From assembly GCF_002222055.1 (NCBI RefSeq), contig NZ_MUGS01000007.1:107724-171723 (forward strand): a stretch of DNA of 64,000 nt, written 5' to 3'. Of this stretch, positions 6,783 through 15,482 are shown one piece after another. The first letter of the stretch is position 1; the number at the start of each line of letters is the position of its first letter. The notes beneath the pieces were generated by a model. It ran no database searches. It was not told the DNA's origin and worked only from the letters and a program-made list of their open reading frames with translations. Origin of the DNA: Flavobacterium araucananum. Its GTDB lineage: Bacteria; Bacteroidota; Bacteroidia; Flavobacteriales; Flavobacteriaceae. The position numbers and the translations under genes are program-made.

Positions 6783-7940
6783 ATGCTAAACTTTGAATTA
6801 TATAATCCGACGAATTTAATCTTCGGAAAAGGACAAATAGAAAAACTTTCGACATTAGTACCTAAAGAGGCTAAAATTCTTTTGGCTTATGGAGGCGGAA
6901 GTATCTTTAAAAACGGTATACACGAACAAGTGATCAATAATCTAAAAGGTTTTGAGATTGTAGAATTTGGCGGAATTGAACCAAATCCTCATTTCGAAAC
7001 TTTAATGAAGGCTGTTGAAGTTATTAAAGCAGAGAAAATAGATTTTATTCTGGCTGTTGGCGGAGGATCTGTTATTGATGGTGTAAAATTCATCTCGGCT
7101 GCCGTAAATTTTGACGGAAACCCGATTGATATTTTGCAAAAACGTTTGTTGATTAAAGAAAATGCCGTGCCTTTTGGAACTGTTTTGACTTTGCCGGCAA
7201 CAGGAAGTGAAATGAATTCCGGCGCTGTAGTTACAATTAAAGCAACACAGGAAAAACTTGCTTTTGGCGGAAGTGCTATGTTCCCGAAATTCTCTATTTG
7301 CGATCCTACCGTAATTGCATCTTTGCCAAAAAGACAATTGCAAAATGGTGTTGTTGATGCCTATACGCATGTAATGGAACAATATTTAACATATCCGCAT
7401 GAAGGTTATTTGCAGGACAGAATTGCGGAGGGAATCCTGCAAACACTTATCGAAGTTGGACCAAATGTTGTAGAAAATCCAACGGATTATGCATTGGCTT
7501 CTAACTTTATGTGGAGCTGTACGATGGCCTTAAACGGACTGATCCAGAAAGGTGTTCCTTCTGATTGGACTACACACATGATTGGTCACGAATTAACAGC
7601 GCTTTACGGAATTGATCACGCCAGAACTTTGGCGATTATTGGCCCAAGTTTGTATGAGGTGATGTTTGATACCAAAAAAGAAAAATTAGCGCAATACGGA
7701 AGAAGAATCTTTGGTTTAACAGGCTCTGATGATGTTGTGGCTAAAGAAGCGATCAACAAAACAGTTGCGTTCTTTCACACGATGGGAATGGATACTAAAC
7801 TTTCTCAATATACGGATGATTACAGCAAAACGGCAGAATTCATTGTAAACCGTTTTGACGAAAGAGGCTGGAAAGGTTTAGGAGAGAAACAATTGATTAC
7901 GCTTGATAAAGTGAAGTCGATTGTTGAGATGAGTTACTAG
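6783..7940 (+). CDS. yqhD: iron/zinc-containing NADPH-dependent alcohol dehydrogenase (YqhD-like)
   Basis: The 385-residue protein is a full-length group III alcohol dehydrogenase. The nucleotide loop GGGSVID is at 93-99. Metal ligands D192, H196, H265 and H279 fall two residues before the YqhD ligands D194, H198, H267 and H281, in motifs VVDAYTHVMEQ, DWTTHMIGHE and GIDHAR. YqhD reduces aldehydes, including lipid-peroxidation products and glyoxals, with NADPH. Its place after a DJ-1/Hsp31-like gene and a LysR gene supports a carbonyl-stress role and resembles the E. coli yqhC-yqhD arrangement. Confidence 0.88.
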   Translation: MLNFELYNPTNLIFGKGQIEKLSTLVPKEAKILLAYGGGSIFKNGIHEQVINNLKGFEIVEFGGIEPNPHFETLMKAVEVIKAEKIDFILAVGGGSVIDGVKFISAAVNFDGNPIDILQKRLLIKENAVPFGTVLTLPATGSEMNSGAVVTIKATQEKLAFGGSAMFPKFSICDPTVIASLPKRQLQNGVVDAYTHVMEQYLTYPHEGYLQDRIAEGILQTLIEVGPNVVENPTDYALASNFMWSCTMALNGLIQKGVPSDWTTHMIGHELTALYGIDHARTLAIIGPSLYEVMFDTKKEKLAQYGRRIFGLTGSDDVVAKEAINKTVAFFHTMGMDTKLSQYTDDYSKTAEFIVNRFDERGWKGLGEKQLITLDKVKSIVEMSY

Positions 7941-8000
7941 TACACAGTCGCAGTACTCAGTCGCAGTTAAAAACTGTAAATTGACACCGTAAACTGAAAA
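7941..8000. repeat. CAGTCGCAGT-type spacer repeat, family D
   Basis: Short direct motifs CAGTCGCAGT and AAACTGAAAACT follow the dehydrogenase stop. The same words recur at 11190-11300. The arrangement resembles worn intergenic repeat DNA, with no coding frame. Confidence 0.4.
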
Positions 8001-8002
8001 CT

Positions 8003-8045
8003 AAAAAAAAAGGCGTTCTTAAAGTTATTTAGGAACGCCTTTTTA
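8003..8045 (+). terminator. terminator after yqhD
   Basis: AAAAAGGCGTTC pairs perfectly with GAACGCCTTTTT across an 18-base loop, with T and A runs on both sides. It ends the DJ-1/yqhD transcript. The remaining 230 bp to gpsA are AT-rich with no frame or clear repeat. Confidence 0.8.
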
Positions 8046-8228
8046 CAATACTAAAAACAAAACTAACTAACTCAATTTTTGCTAAACTCATTAAAATTCT
8101 AATTTATAATTAGTTACAACGAAAATGTTCTCGTTTTATTATAGGTTAGAAAAAATATTTTGAAATTTTTGAAAATACCTGAAAACCATTGTATTTAAGA
8201 CTGGCTTTTAAATTTCTTAAATCAGATT

Positions 8229-8260
8229 TTGTATTATTACTACATTATTAAGTACTTTTG
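8229..8260 (+). promoter_or_regulatory. gpsA promoter
   Basis: TTG (8229-8231) and TACTTTTG (8253-8260) are spaced by 21 bp, slightly longer than the usual 19. The -7 box lies 18 bp before the gpsA start. Confidence 0.5.
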
Positions 8261-8278
8261 TTTTAAATTATTAAAATA

Positions 8279-9274
8279 ATGAGCGAAAATTTAAAATTTG
8301 CAGTAATTGGAGGAGGAAGCTGGGCTACAGCAATTGCAAAGATGTTATGCGTAAATCTTTCAGAAATTGCTTGGTACATGCGTAATGATGCTGCGATCGA
8401 GCACATTCAGAAATACAAACACAATCCTAATTATTTAAGTTCGGTAGAATTTGATACCCAAAAACTTAAATTAACAAACAATATCAACGAAGCAATTGAA
8501 TATGCAGATTATGTAATCTTTGCTATTCCGTCTGCTTTCCTGGATGCTGAACTAAAGCACCTGACGGTTTCTTTGGCAGATAAAATCATATTTTCGGCCA
8601 TTAAGGGGATTGTTCCGGAGACGAGTTTAATCGTTGGAGAACATTTTCATATTCAATACGATATTCCATATTACAATATTGGTGTTATTACAGGTCCTTG
8701 TCATGCCGAAGAAGTGGCATTAGAAAGACTTTCGTACTTAACGATTGCTTGTGGTGATCCTGACAAAGCGAGCATTGTTGCCAAAACATTGTCCGGAAAC
8801 TATATCAAAGCAAAAATTTCTGATGACATTATTGGTACAGAATACGCCGCAATGCTAAAAAACATTTATGCAATCGCAGCCGGAATCGCACATGGCTTAG
8901 GTTATGGTGATAACTTTCAATCGGTTATGATGAGTAACGGAATCCGTGAGATGAAAAAATTCATCAGAAAAGTACATAAAATGAAACGTAACATCAATGA
9001 TTCGGCTTATCTGGGCGATTTATTAGTTACAGGATATTCTGTATTCTCGAGAAACCGAATGTTCGGGAACATGATTGGAAAAGGTTACACGGTAAAAAGT
9101 GCGATGATGGAAATGAGTATGGTTGCCGAAGGTTATTATGCTACCAAAAGTGCTTATAAACTAAATCAGGGTTACGGGGCAAAAACGCCAATTATTGATG
9201 CAGTTTATGCCATTTTATACGAAGGAAAAGACGCTAAATCTGTATTTAAGAAACTGACTGAGTCTTTGGATTAG
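8279..9274 (+). CDS. gpsA: NAD(P)-dependent glycerol-3-phosphate dehydrogenase
   Basis: The 331-residue protein has the usual GpsA length and landmarks: the Rossmann loop IGGGSWATA (10-18), the FSAIKGIVPE segment with the catalytic-site lysine, GPCHAEEVA and the C-terminal KNIYAIAAGIAHG helix. It reduces dihydroxyacetone phosphate to sn-glycerol 3-phosphate for phospholipid synthesis in the cytoplasm. It stands alone between its own promoter and a strong bidirectional terminator. No unusual features. Confidence 0.95.
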   Translation: MSENLKFAVIGGGSWATAIAKMLCVNLSEIAWYMRNDAAIEHIQKYKHNPNYLSSVEFDTQKLKLTNNINEAIEYADYVIFAIPSAFLDAELKHLTVSLADKIIFSAIKGIVPETSLIVGEHFHIQYDIPYYNIGVITGPCHAEEVALERLSYLTIACGDPDKASIVAKTLSGNYIKAKISDDIIGTEYAAMLKNIYAIAAGIAHGLGYGDNFQSVMMSNGIREMKKFIRKVHKMKRNINDSAYLGDLLVTGYSVFSRNRMFGNMIGKGYTVKSAMMEMSMVAEGYYATKSAYKLNQGYGAKTPIIDAVYAILYEGKDAKSVFKKLTESLD

Positions 9275-9336
9275 TTTTTTTTTAGAAAATAGAGTATAGA
9301 GTAAAGAAAATAGATTTCTATACTTTGAGAATAAAA

Positions 9337-9374
9337 AAAGAGTCAGGACGAAATTTAATTGGTCTTGACTCTTT
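9337..9374. terminator. bidirectional terminator between gpsA and the 135-residue gene
   Basis: AAAGAGTCAGGAC pairs with GTCTTGACTCTTT, with one G-T wobble and a 12-base loop, flanked by A and T runs. It lies between two converging genes. Confidence 0.75.
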
Positions 9375-9376
9375 CT

Positions 9377-9432
9377 TCTTTATTCTATTCTCTTTATTCT
9401 ATTCTCTTTATTCTATTCTCTTTATTCTATTC
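9377..9432. repeat. 14-bp perfect tandem repeat, four copies
   Basis: The unit TCTTTATTCTATTC is repeated exactly four times (56 bp), directly after the terminator and 9 bp before the stop codon of the next gene. Perfect copies suggest recent slippage and likely strain-to-strain length change. Confidence 0.9.
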
Positions 9433-9441
9433 TCGAAAAAA

Positions 9442-9849
9442 CTACTTCACCATCACTCCTTCAACAAACAAAATAGGCACTTCTTCTGTATTGTTTTCGT
9501 TGATTAGGTTTGATTTAAAGATAAATTTCTTGTCGTATAGTTTATTGTCGATGAAAAAAGTAACCATAAATTCGTTGTTTAAAACTAACAAACTCTTTTC
9601 GACCATTTCGATTTTTACTACTGAAACGGCTGGAACTTCTACAAAGGCGTGACGTAAAACAGATGTTTTTTTCATTTCGCCGTCTATAGTTCCAAATGCT
9701 TTTGAAACGACCATAACGCCGTCTAAATTAAAATCGCTGTCGTTTACAAGATAAGCGTACCAGACTTTTTCCATAAAATCGTCGCTCCATTCCTGAACAG
9801 CGGCCAGAAATACGTTTTCTACTTCGGGGATTGTTATATCTGCTTTCAT
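9442..9849 (-). CDS. conserved hypothetical protein
   Basis: The 135-residue protein has no signal peptide, membrane segment or recognised motif. It is rich in beta-type stretches (VVKIEMVEKSLLVLNNEFMVTFFID) with a WSDDFMEKVWYAYLVND segment near residue 21. It reads as a compact cytoplasmic domain, perhaps a Bacteroidota-specific family. It follows pheS on the same strand, but a hairpin and a repeat-like element separate them, so it is probably its own unit. Confidence 0.7.
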   Translation of the reverse strand: MKADITIPEVENVFLAAVQEWSDDFMEKVWYAYLVNDSDFNLDGVMVVSKAFGTIDGEMKKTSVLRHAFVEVPAVSVVKIEMVEKSLLVLNNEFMVTFFIDNKLYDKKFIFKSNLINENNTEEVPILFVEGVMVK

Positions 9850-9865
9850 TTTTATTAAATTTTAA

Positions 9866-9902
9866 AAACCTTTATCAAAGCCTGAAGCTTCAACAAAGGT
9901 TT
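9866..9902 (-). terminator. hairpin upstream of the 135-residue gene
   Basis: AAACCTTT pairs with AAAGGTTT around an inner palindrome TGAAGCTTCA, followed by a short T run on the minus strand. It probably ends the pheS transcript. Confidence 0.55.
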
Positions 9903-9929
9903 GTTTATTGTAAAGGTAATTTATAACGT

Positions 9930-10012
9930 AAAGCCCTAGCCCTGATGGAAGCGGCATCCTTTTGTTTTTTCTTTAAAAAATAAAAGATACAGCGCACAGC
10001 AGGAAATAGCTC
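9930..10012 (-). ncRNA. candidate structured RNA element in the pheS 3' region
   Basis: Directly after the pheS stop the minus strand reads AGGAGCTATTTCCTG, then a 12-bp stem (CTTTTATTTTTT with AAAAAACAAAAG, one A-C mismatch, at 9959-9970 and 9975-9986), then CATCAGGGCTAGGGCTTT. I recall similar blocks recurring in Flavobacterium intergenic regions, with conserved ends and a variable central stem. It may belong to a described class such as Flavo-1, but I cannot verify that. Confidence 0.4.
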
Positions 10013-11032
10013 CTAAATATTTGCTTTGAATTGCTCTAAGAAACGAACGTCGTTTTCGTAAAACATACGAATATCACCAATTTGGTATAACAACATTGCA
10101 ATACGTTCTACTCCCATTCCGAAAGCAAATCCATTGAATTCGTCCGGATTAATGTCACAATTTTTAAGAACGTTTGGATCAACCATTCCGCAACCTCCAA
10201 TTTCTAACCAACCTGTTCCTTTAGTAATACGGTAATCTGTTTCGGTTTTTAAACCCCAATAGATATCAATTTCGGCACTTGGTTCTGTAAACGGAAAGTA
10301 GGAAGGACGTAAACGAATCTTCGATTTTCCGAACATTTCTTTCGTAAAATAAAGTAACGTTTGTTTTAAATCGGCAAACGATACCTCTTTGTCAATATAC
10401 AATCCTTCTACCTGATGAAAAATACAGTGTGAGCGTGACGAAACGGCTTCGTTACGAAACACACGTCCGGGAGAGATCGTACGAATTGGTGGTTTGTGAT
10501 TTTCCATATAACGCACCTGAACTGATGATGTATGAGTACGCAACAACACGTCAGGATTGGTCTGAATAAAAAATGTATCCTGCATATCACGTGCCGGATG
10601 GTATTCTGGCAAGTTTAATGCGGTAAAATTATGCCAATCGTCTTCGATTTCCGGACCTTCGGAAACGTTGAAACCGATATTCGCAAAAATATCTATAATT
10701 TGATTTTTAACAATCGAAATCGGGTGACGAGATCCAATAATTACCGGTTCTGCAGCACGCGTTAAATCGCCAAACATTCCTTTTACCTCTTCTTTACTTT
10801 CAAGTTCTTCCTGAATAACTCTTACTTTTTCTTCAGCAACAGCTTTTAAAGTATTTATAACTTGTCCGAAGTCTTTTTTCTGGTCGTTTGGAATATTTTT
10901 GAACTCTGTAAAAAGCTCTTTTAACAATCCTTTACTACCTAAATATTTTACACGGAATTGCTCTAACGATTCTTTATTTTTATCATTAAAAGCTTTCGCT
11001 TCCTCTATATGTTGTTTTATCTTGTCTATCAT
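10013..11032 (-). CDS. pheS: phenylalanyl-tRNA synthetase alpha subunit
   Basis: The 339-residue protein matches PheS in length. It has the N-terminal coiled coil (1-90), a class II catalytic core with HPISIVKNQIIDIFANIGF, motif 2 around RTISPGRVFRNEAVSSRSH, FTEPSAEIDIYW and motif 3 GFAFGMGVERIAMLLY. It charges tRNA-Phe together with PheT in the cytoplasm. pheT is not in this window, so the two genes are apart, as is common in Bacteroidota. Confidence 0.96.
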   Translation of the reverse strand: MIDKIKQHIEEAKAFNDKNKESLEQFRVKYLGSKGLLKELFTEFKNIPNDQKKDFGQVINTLKAVAEEKVRVIQEELESKEEVKGMFGDLTRAAEPVIIGSRHPISIVKNQIIDIFANIGFNVSEGPEIEDDWHNFTALNLPEYHPARDMQDTFFIQTNPDVLLRTHTSSVQVRYMENHKPPIRTISPGRVFRNEAVSSRSHCIFHQVEGLYIDKEVSFADLKQTLLYFTKEMFGKSKIRLRPSYFPFTEPSAEIDIYWGLKTETDYRITKGTGWLEIGGCGMVDPNVLKNCDINPDEFNGFAFGMGVERIAMLLYQIGDIRMFYENDVRFLEQFKANI

Positions 11033-11189
11033 CGATCTTACTTTGAAGGTGCAAATTTAAGGATTTTGTTCTAAGTATAGTGTCTAAAATTTAAATTATG
11101 TTATTCATCAATCTTCTCTTAAATGTCTTTCGACAACTAAAACAAGCATAATGTGGTTTATAAGAAACCATTTCATATCTACACATTTT

Positions 11190-11300
11190 TTTTTCAGTTT
11201 ACAGTCACAGTGCCAGTTTACAGTCGCGGTTTTCAGTATTCAGTCGCAGTTTTCAGTTTTCAGTAACTGTAGCGTGTAAACTGAGACTGAGACTGAATAC
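11190..11300. repeat. CAGTCGCAGT-type spacer repeat, family D, long copy
   Basis: The spacer upstream of pheS carries at least eight variants of CAGTTTACAGT / CAGTCGCAGT / CAGTTTTCAGT, ending GTGTAAACTGAGACTGAGACTGAATACT. The last part is partly complementary to the first, so the transcript could fold. The same words occur at 7941-8000. No frame is visible. Confidence 0.5.
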
Positions 11301-11308
11301 TAACAAAC

Positions 11309-11665
11309 CTATTCAATAACCTGTCTTTCCAGGAAATAATTGACGATAGCTTCCTTCATTAAAACCGATTGTTCTCCGGCTTTTAATGCCGGCAATTCTT
11401 CTTTTACTTTGTAATGTGGCCATCCATCAGCGTCAAAAAAATCGAATTCATAAAACCCATAAGGCTCCAATAATCGACAAATGGCGATGTGCATCAGGTT
11501 TAATTTTTCATCTTTTTTGAATTCACGGTGTACTTTTCCGAGTTCCTGAACTCCAATGAGGTAAATTATGGCATCTAAATCTAAGTCTTCTCCTTGCGAA
11601 AACTGATTAGATAGTATATCGACGAGCTTTTCCCAACGCTCTTTTAGTTGTGTATCTCTGGACAT
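11309..11665 (-). CDS. conserved hypothetical protein
   Basis: The 118-residue protein lacks signal and membrane segments and looks all-helical in its first two thirds, ending in YEFDFFDADGWPHYKVKEELPAL and a closing helix. Spacing and composition fit a genuine cytoplasmic protein. I do not recognise the family. It stands upstream of, and divergent from, cvpA. Confidence 0.65.
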   Translation of the reverse strand: MSRDTQLKERWEKLVDILSNQFSQGEDLDLDAIIYLIGVQELGKVHREFKKDEKLNLMHIAICRLLEPYGFYEFDFFDADGWPHYKVKEELPALKAGEQSVLMKEAIVNYFLERQVIE

Positions 11666-11671
11666 ATATAT

Positions 11672-11966
11672 TTGTGATTTTAGATTCTAGATTTTAGATT
11701 GCTGACTTAAAAATCTAAAATCTGCAATCTGAATTCTAAAATTAGATTTGCAAAGATACGGACTTCAAACCCAAAGACCTTAAAAAACGAAAACTTCCGT
11801 TTTGTAGTATTGAAATGGCACGCAGATGACGCGGATCTAACCCATTAACGCCGATTAAAATTATTTGGCTGATTTAAGATTTAAAGTTTTCTGTGATTTA
11901 CAGTCAATGATTACATAACAAAAAAATAAAATCTGCGTGAATCCGCTAAATCCGTATAATCCGCGG
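11672..11966. repeat. worn inverted-repeat spacers before cvpA
   Basis: The 388-bp gap holds two degraded repeat blocks. Around 11672-11745, TAGATTTTAGATT words face AATCTAAAATCTGCAATCT. Around 11815-11966, GGCACGCAGATGACGCGGAT faces ATCTGCGTGAATCCGC and AATCCGCGGGC. They share the layout of the GCCACGAATT elements. A run of three AACCTTTG units follows (11974-11998). Confidence 0.4.
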
Positions 11967-12021
11967 GCTAAAAAAACCTTTGAACCTTTGAACCTTTGCA
12001 ACTCTGAACCTAAAAAAGATA

Positions 12022-12029
12022 TATATTTG
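12022..12029 (+). promoter_or_regulatory. cvpA -7 element
   Basis: TATATTTG matches the Bacteroidota -7 consensus 24 bp before the chosen cvpA start. A TTG lies 23 bp upstream, longer than the usual spacer. Confidence 0.4.
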
Positions 12030-12053
12030 CGCCTCAGTAAAACCACCGGAAAT

Positions 12054-12611
12054 ATGAGTTTTTTAGACATGCTTTTTGGAGCACTTTTGGCTTTTAGTTT
12101 ATACAAAGGCATTAAAAATGGACTTTTTGTAGAAATCGCTTCTTTTGTTTCTTTATTGTTGGGAATTTATCTTGCGATTAAATTTTCATTTTTAATGAAG
12201 GAACTAATCATGAAACATGTTTCATGGAATCCAAATACCATACAGGTCACGGCTTTTATCCTTACTTTTATTTTAGTGGTGATTGGGGTCTACTTTTTAG
12301 CAAAAATACTTACCGGAATTGCTGATTTTGCTTTCTTAGGCTGGGCAAATAAACTAGGCGGAGGTTTTTTCAGAATCTTAAAAACAATTTTGATTTTAAG
12401 TGTTTTTATCGCTCTCTTCGAAAAAATAAACTTCAATGAAACTTTTGCAAAAAAAGAAACTTTAGATAAATCTATTTTTTATAATCCTGTAAAAAAAGTA
12501 GCTGCTTTTATTTATCCTTCTATCGAAAAGTGGTACGAGGAATTTAAAGAAAGCCAAGCAGATAAACCTAAAGAGGAAACTAAAAAGGAAGAAACTACAG
12601 AAAGTGAATAA
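12054..12611 (+). CDS. cvpA: CvpA-family inner-membrane protein
   Basis: The start at 12054 (MSFLDMLFGALLAF) is chosen because the frame upstream runs through the promoter and repeat DNA. The 185-residue protein has four membrane segments (about 3-20, 24-46, 60-85 and 100-125) and the family LGWANKLGGGFFRILK stretch. The C-terminal tail is rich in Lys and Glu. CvpA is needed for colicin V production and envelope-stress tolerance in E. coli; its molecular role is unclear. Confidence 0.85.
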   Translation: MSFLDMLFGALLAFSLYKGIKNGLFVEIASFVSLLLGIYLAIKFSFLMKELIMKHVSWNPNTIQVTAFILTFILVVIGVYFLAKILTGIADFAFLGWANKLGGGFFRILKTILILSVFIALFEKINFNETFAKKETLDKSIFYNPVKKVAAFIYPSIEKWYEEFKESQADKPKEETKKEETTESE

Positions 12612-12691
12612 TTAAGTCCTAGCGGGCAATATCAATAAGTTAAGGGGAAAACTATAAAATTACTTAACAGTTTAATTCAGAAAGTAATTAG

Positions 12692-12803
12692 AAAAATCCG
12701 TTTTTATCAGCGTTTTCGCTTTAGCGAATCAGTAAAATCAGCGGATAATTTTGACGCGGATAAAACAGATTTACTTCGTAAAAACGCGGGTAAAAACGGA
12801 TTT
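12692..12803. repeat. AAATCCGTTTTTA inverted-repeat element
   Basis: AAAAATCCGTTTTTATC near the left end pairs with TAAAAACGGATTT at the right end, enclosing GCGGATAA and GACGCGGATAA words. It is one of two repeat elements in the convergent gap between cvpA and the GH95 gene. Confidence 0.5.
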
Positions 12804-12807
12804 GATT

Positions 12808-12883
12808 TGTCAGGCTGAGCAAAGTCGAGCCCTTTATACAAATCGAGCCTTCTCCCGAAGCTTCGGGATCGCTCAGGATGACA
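12808..12883. repeat. TGTCAGGCTGAGC terminal-inverted-repeat element
   Basis: The 76-bp element starts TGTCAGGCTGAGC and ends GCTCAGGATGACA, inverted with two mismatches. It contains a perfect 16-bp palindrome TCCCGAAGCTTCGGGA (12853-12868). It sits right before the GH95 stop and could also terminate transcription. Confidence 0.6.
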
Positions 12884-12899
12884 TTAGTTTTCAAAAGAA

Positions 12900-15305
12900 T
12901 TACCAGTTTATTTCTAAACTTTCTCCTTTTTTCAAGGTAATAGTTTGTTTTTTGTCTCCGTTTATTAAAGTTGTTTTCCCTCCTGTTTTCGAAGAAATCG
13001 TGACTTTTTTTAGAATTTTATTCTCCCAATTCATTTCGATTTCGAATCCGCCACGGGCACAAATTCCTTTTACGGATCCGGTTTCCCATGCGTCTGGCAG
13101 AGCAGGTAATAATCTAATTTCGTTTTCGTCAGATTGAATCAGCATTTCTGCAACGGCTGCGGCTCCTCCAAAATTTCCATCAATTTGAAATGGCGGATGT
13201 GCGTCGAATAAATTCGGGTACGTCCCTCCTCCTCTTCTTGGTTTATCAGTTTTCTTTCCGTCAGGGTCTACATATTTTAATAATTCGCGGAACATTTTAT
13301 ACGCACGATTTCCGTCCCAAAGTCTAGCCCAAAGGTTAATACGCCAACCTTTTGACCAACCGGTTGTTTCGTCGCCTTTAATTTCTAAAGTCTTTTTTGA
13401 AGCTTCGGCTAAATCCGGTGTTTTCTCGGGTGTGATATGATCGCCGGGAAAAAGTCCGAACAATTGCGATTGGTGGCGGTGTTTGGGATCTTCGTCATTC
13501 CAATCAAAATACCATTCCTGCAAATTTCCTTTTTTACCTATTTGATACGGATGAAATTTAGAAAGTGCCAATTCTAGTTTTGCTCTGAAATCAGCATCGT
13601 TATTTAATACTTTTGAGGCTTTTATGGTTTTGTCAAAACATTCTCTTATCATGGCCAAATCAGCCGTTCCGCCGTACATTGTGGCGCCAATAAAACCATC
13701 GGGTGCAATGTATTTGTTTTCCGGAGATGTTGACGGCGATGTAATTAGATTTCCGTTTTTATCGGTAACCATCCATCCTAAAAAAAATTGTGCTGCCCCT
13801 TTCATAATGGGATAACCTTCGTTTTTGAGGTAATTTTTATCTTTTGTAAAAGTATAATGTTCCCAAATATGGGTACTTAGCCAAGCGCCAGACAATGGCC
13901 AACACGCCCAACTAGGGTCTTCTTTTCCAAAATTCCCAACCGGATTAGTCATTGCCCATATATCAGAATTATGTGCTGCTGCCCAACCTTCGTTTACACC
14001 ATAAAAAGTCTTTGCGGTAACTTTTCCGGTTACCGAAAGATTTTTGATAAAGCTTAAAAGAGGCAAATGCATCTCTGAAAGATTGGTATTTTCGGCAAGC
14101 CAATAATTTTCTTCGAGATTGATATTCATGGTATAATTACTACTCCAGGGCGGGTTTAAATGCGGATTCCAAATACCTTGTAAATTGGCTGGCACTCCTA
14201 AAGTTCTTGAGGAGCTAATTAATAAATAACGCCCGAAATTGAAATAGAGAATTTCCAGGTTTTTATCTTCTTTACCGTCTGCATATCTCAGTAAACGTTC
14301 GTCTGTTGGTAAATCCGGTGCAGTTGTTTTGCCTAAATCTAACGTAACACGATTATAGAATTTTTGATAATCGGCAATGTGTGCTTGTTTTACTTCATCG
14401 AAAGATTTTGCAAAAGCTTTATTCAGGTTTTGCAATGCAATTGATATATCATCCAGTCCTTCTGTTACCGGATTTTTGTTAAAACCATTAAAACTTGTAG
14501 CAACCGAGACATAAATATAAGCTTCAGTTGCCTCTTTTAAGGTTAATGTAGACCTGGAACTTGTGATTTTTCCGTCTGCTTTTTTGATTTGAACTAAAGT
14601 TGTAAATGTTGTTCCTCTTTCTTTTTCCTGTTCGTATTTTGGTAAAACTGAATATCCCGGATTTTCATGAATTGGAGCAGATCCGGTCATCACCAGAATA
14701 TTACCTTTTACTTCAACAGTTGATTTTAATAAACTCCTTAAATCAATATCAAAATTCAAACCTCCTTTTTCGCTGCTCGTCAATTTAATTACCATGATTT
14801 GGTCCGGCGCCGAAACAAAATATTCACGGGTAAATTTTATTCCGTTCATTTCATAACTCACCTTTGATACTGCATTCGAAATATCAAGTTCCCGATGGTA
14901 ATTGACTGCTTTTCCCTTATCAGAATTATTGATTTCTAATGTTCCAAGTGGTGCATACGATTCAGAGTTTTTGCCTTCGATCTTTTTGTTTAGTTCTTCG
15001 GCTAGTTTATAGTTTTCGTTTTTTAGGGCTTCGCGAATTGCAGGAATATTTTTGTAGGCTTCCGGATTCATATTCGCATTTACGGGTTCACCCGACCAAA
15101 GTGTTGCATCGTTCAAATAAATTTTATCTGAATTTGCACCACCAAAAACGGTTGCACCCATTTTTCCGTTTCCTAAAACTAAGCTTTCTTCAAAAAATTC
15201 TGCTGCCTTATTGTATCCTAAAACATGATTGGATTGTGCTGTCATGTTTAGACAGAAAGAGGTGAAAAGAAAAATGGCAGCTGTTTTTATGAGGTTTTGA
15301 TTCAT
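12900..15305 (-). CDS. GH95 alpha-L-fucosidase / alpha-L-galactosidase, exported
   Basis: The 801-residue protein has a signal peptide (1-23, ending NMTAQ) and a full GH95 layout: N-terminal beta domain, linker and an (alpha/alpha)6 barrel. Family catalytic sites are visible: NINLEENYW for the two catalytic Asn, SPSTSPENKY with the Glu near 528, and QIDGNFGG with the Asp near 708. GH95 enzymes invert and remove alpha-L-fucose, or alpha-L-galactose in some xylan loci. In this locus it would trim fucosyl or L-galactosyl caps. It is the distal gene of the cluster, 405 bp from its neighbour. A broken duplicate of its 5' end lies at 58352-58483. Confidence 0.88.
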   Translation of the reverse strand: MNQNLIKTAAIFLFTSFCLNMTAQSNHVLGYNKAAEFFEESLVLGNGKMGATVFGGANSDKIYLNDATLWSGEPVNANMNPEAYKNIPAIREALKNENYKLAEELNKKIEGKNSESYAPLGTLEINNSDKGKAVNYHRELDISNAVSKVSYEMNGIKFTREYFVSAPDQIMVIKLTSSEKGGLNFDIDLRSLLKSTVEVKGNILVMTGSAPIHENPGYSVLPKYEQEKERGTTFTTLVQIKKADGKITSSRSTLTLKEATEAYIYVSVATSFNGFNKNPVTEGLDDISIALQNLNKAFAKSFDEVKQAHIADYQKFYNRVTLDLGKTTAPDLPTDERLLRYADGKEDKNLEILYFNFGRYLLISSSRTLGVPANLQGIWNPHLNPPWSSNYTMNINLEENYWLAENTNLSEMHLPLLSFIKNLSVTGKVTAKTFYGVNEGWAAAHNSDIWAMTNPVGNFGKEDPSWACWPLSGAWLSTHIWEHYTFTKDKNYLKNEGYPIMKGAAQFFLGWMVTDKNGNLITSPSTSPENKYIAPDGFIGATMYGGTADLAMIRECFDKTIKASKVLNNDADFRAKLELALSKFHPYQIGKKGNLQEWYFDWNDEDPKHRHQSQLFGLFPGDHITPEKTPDLAEASKKTLEIKGDETTGWSKGWRINLWARLWDGNRAYKMFRELLKYVDPDGKKTDKPRRGGGTYPNLFDAHPPFQIDGNFGGAAAVAEMLIQSDENEIRLLPALPDAWETGSVKGICARGGFEIEMNWENKILKKVTISSKTGGKTTLINGDKKQTITLKKGESLEINW

Positions 15306-15312
15306 TTTGCAA

Positions 15313-15480
15313 CGTTTAATAGGTGTCGTTCCTACGGAACTTTATGTTGATTTTCATTTTCAATCAACGGATTAAAATCCGTTGCTACAATATGGTTCGT
15401 TCCTCCGGAACTTTTAAGAGCCTTCGGCTCGAATTATTTTATAGAAATGGATTTTAATCCGTTCTAATATATGTTTTTTT
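15313..15480. repeat. palindrome-patchwork repeat, family C, copy upstream of GH95
   Basis: A chain of short palindromes: GTTCCTACGGAAC, CAACGGATTAAAATCCGTTG, GTTCCTCCGGAAC, GAGCCTTCGGCTC and GGATTTTAATCC. The same chain, slightly worn, occurs twice at 58500-58920. No coding frame. Confidence 0.8.
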
Positions 15481-15482
15481 AT

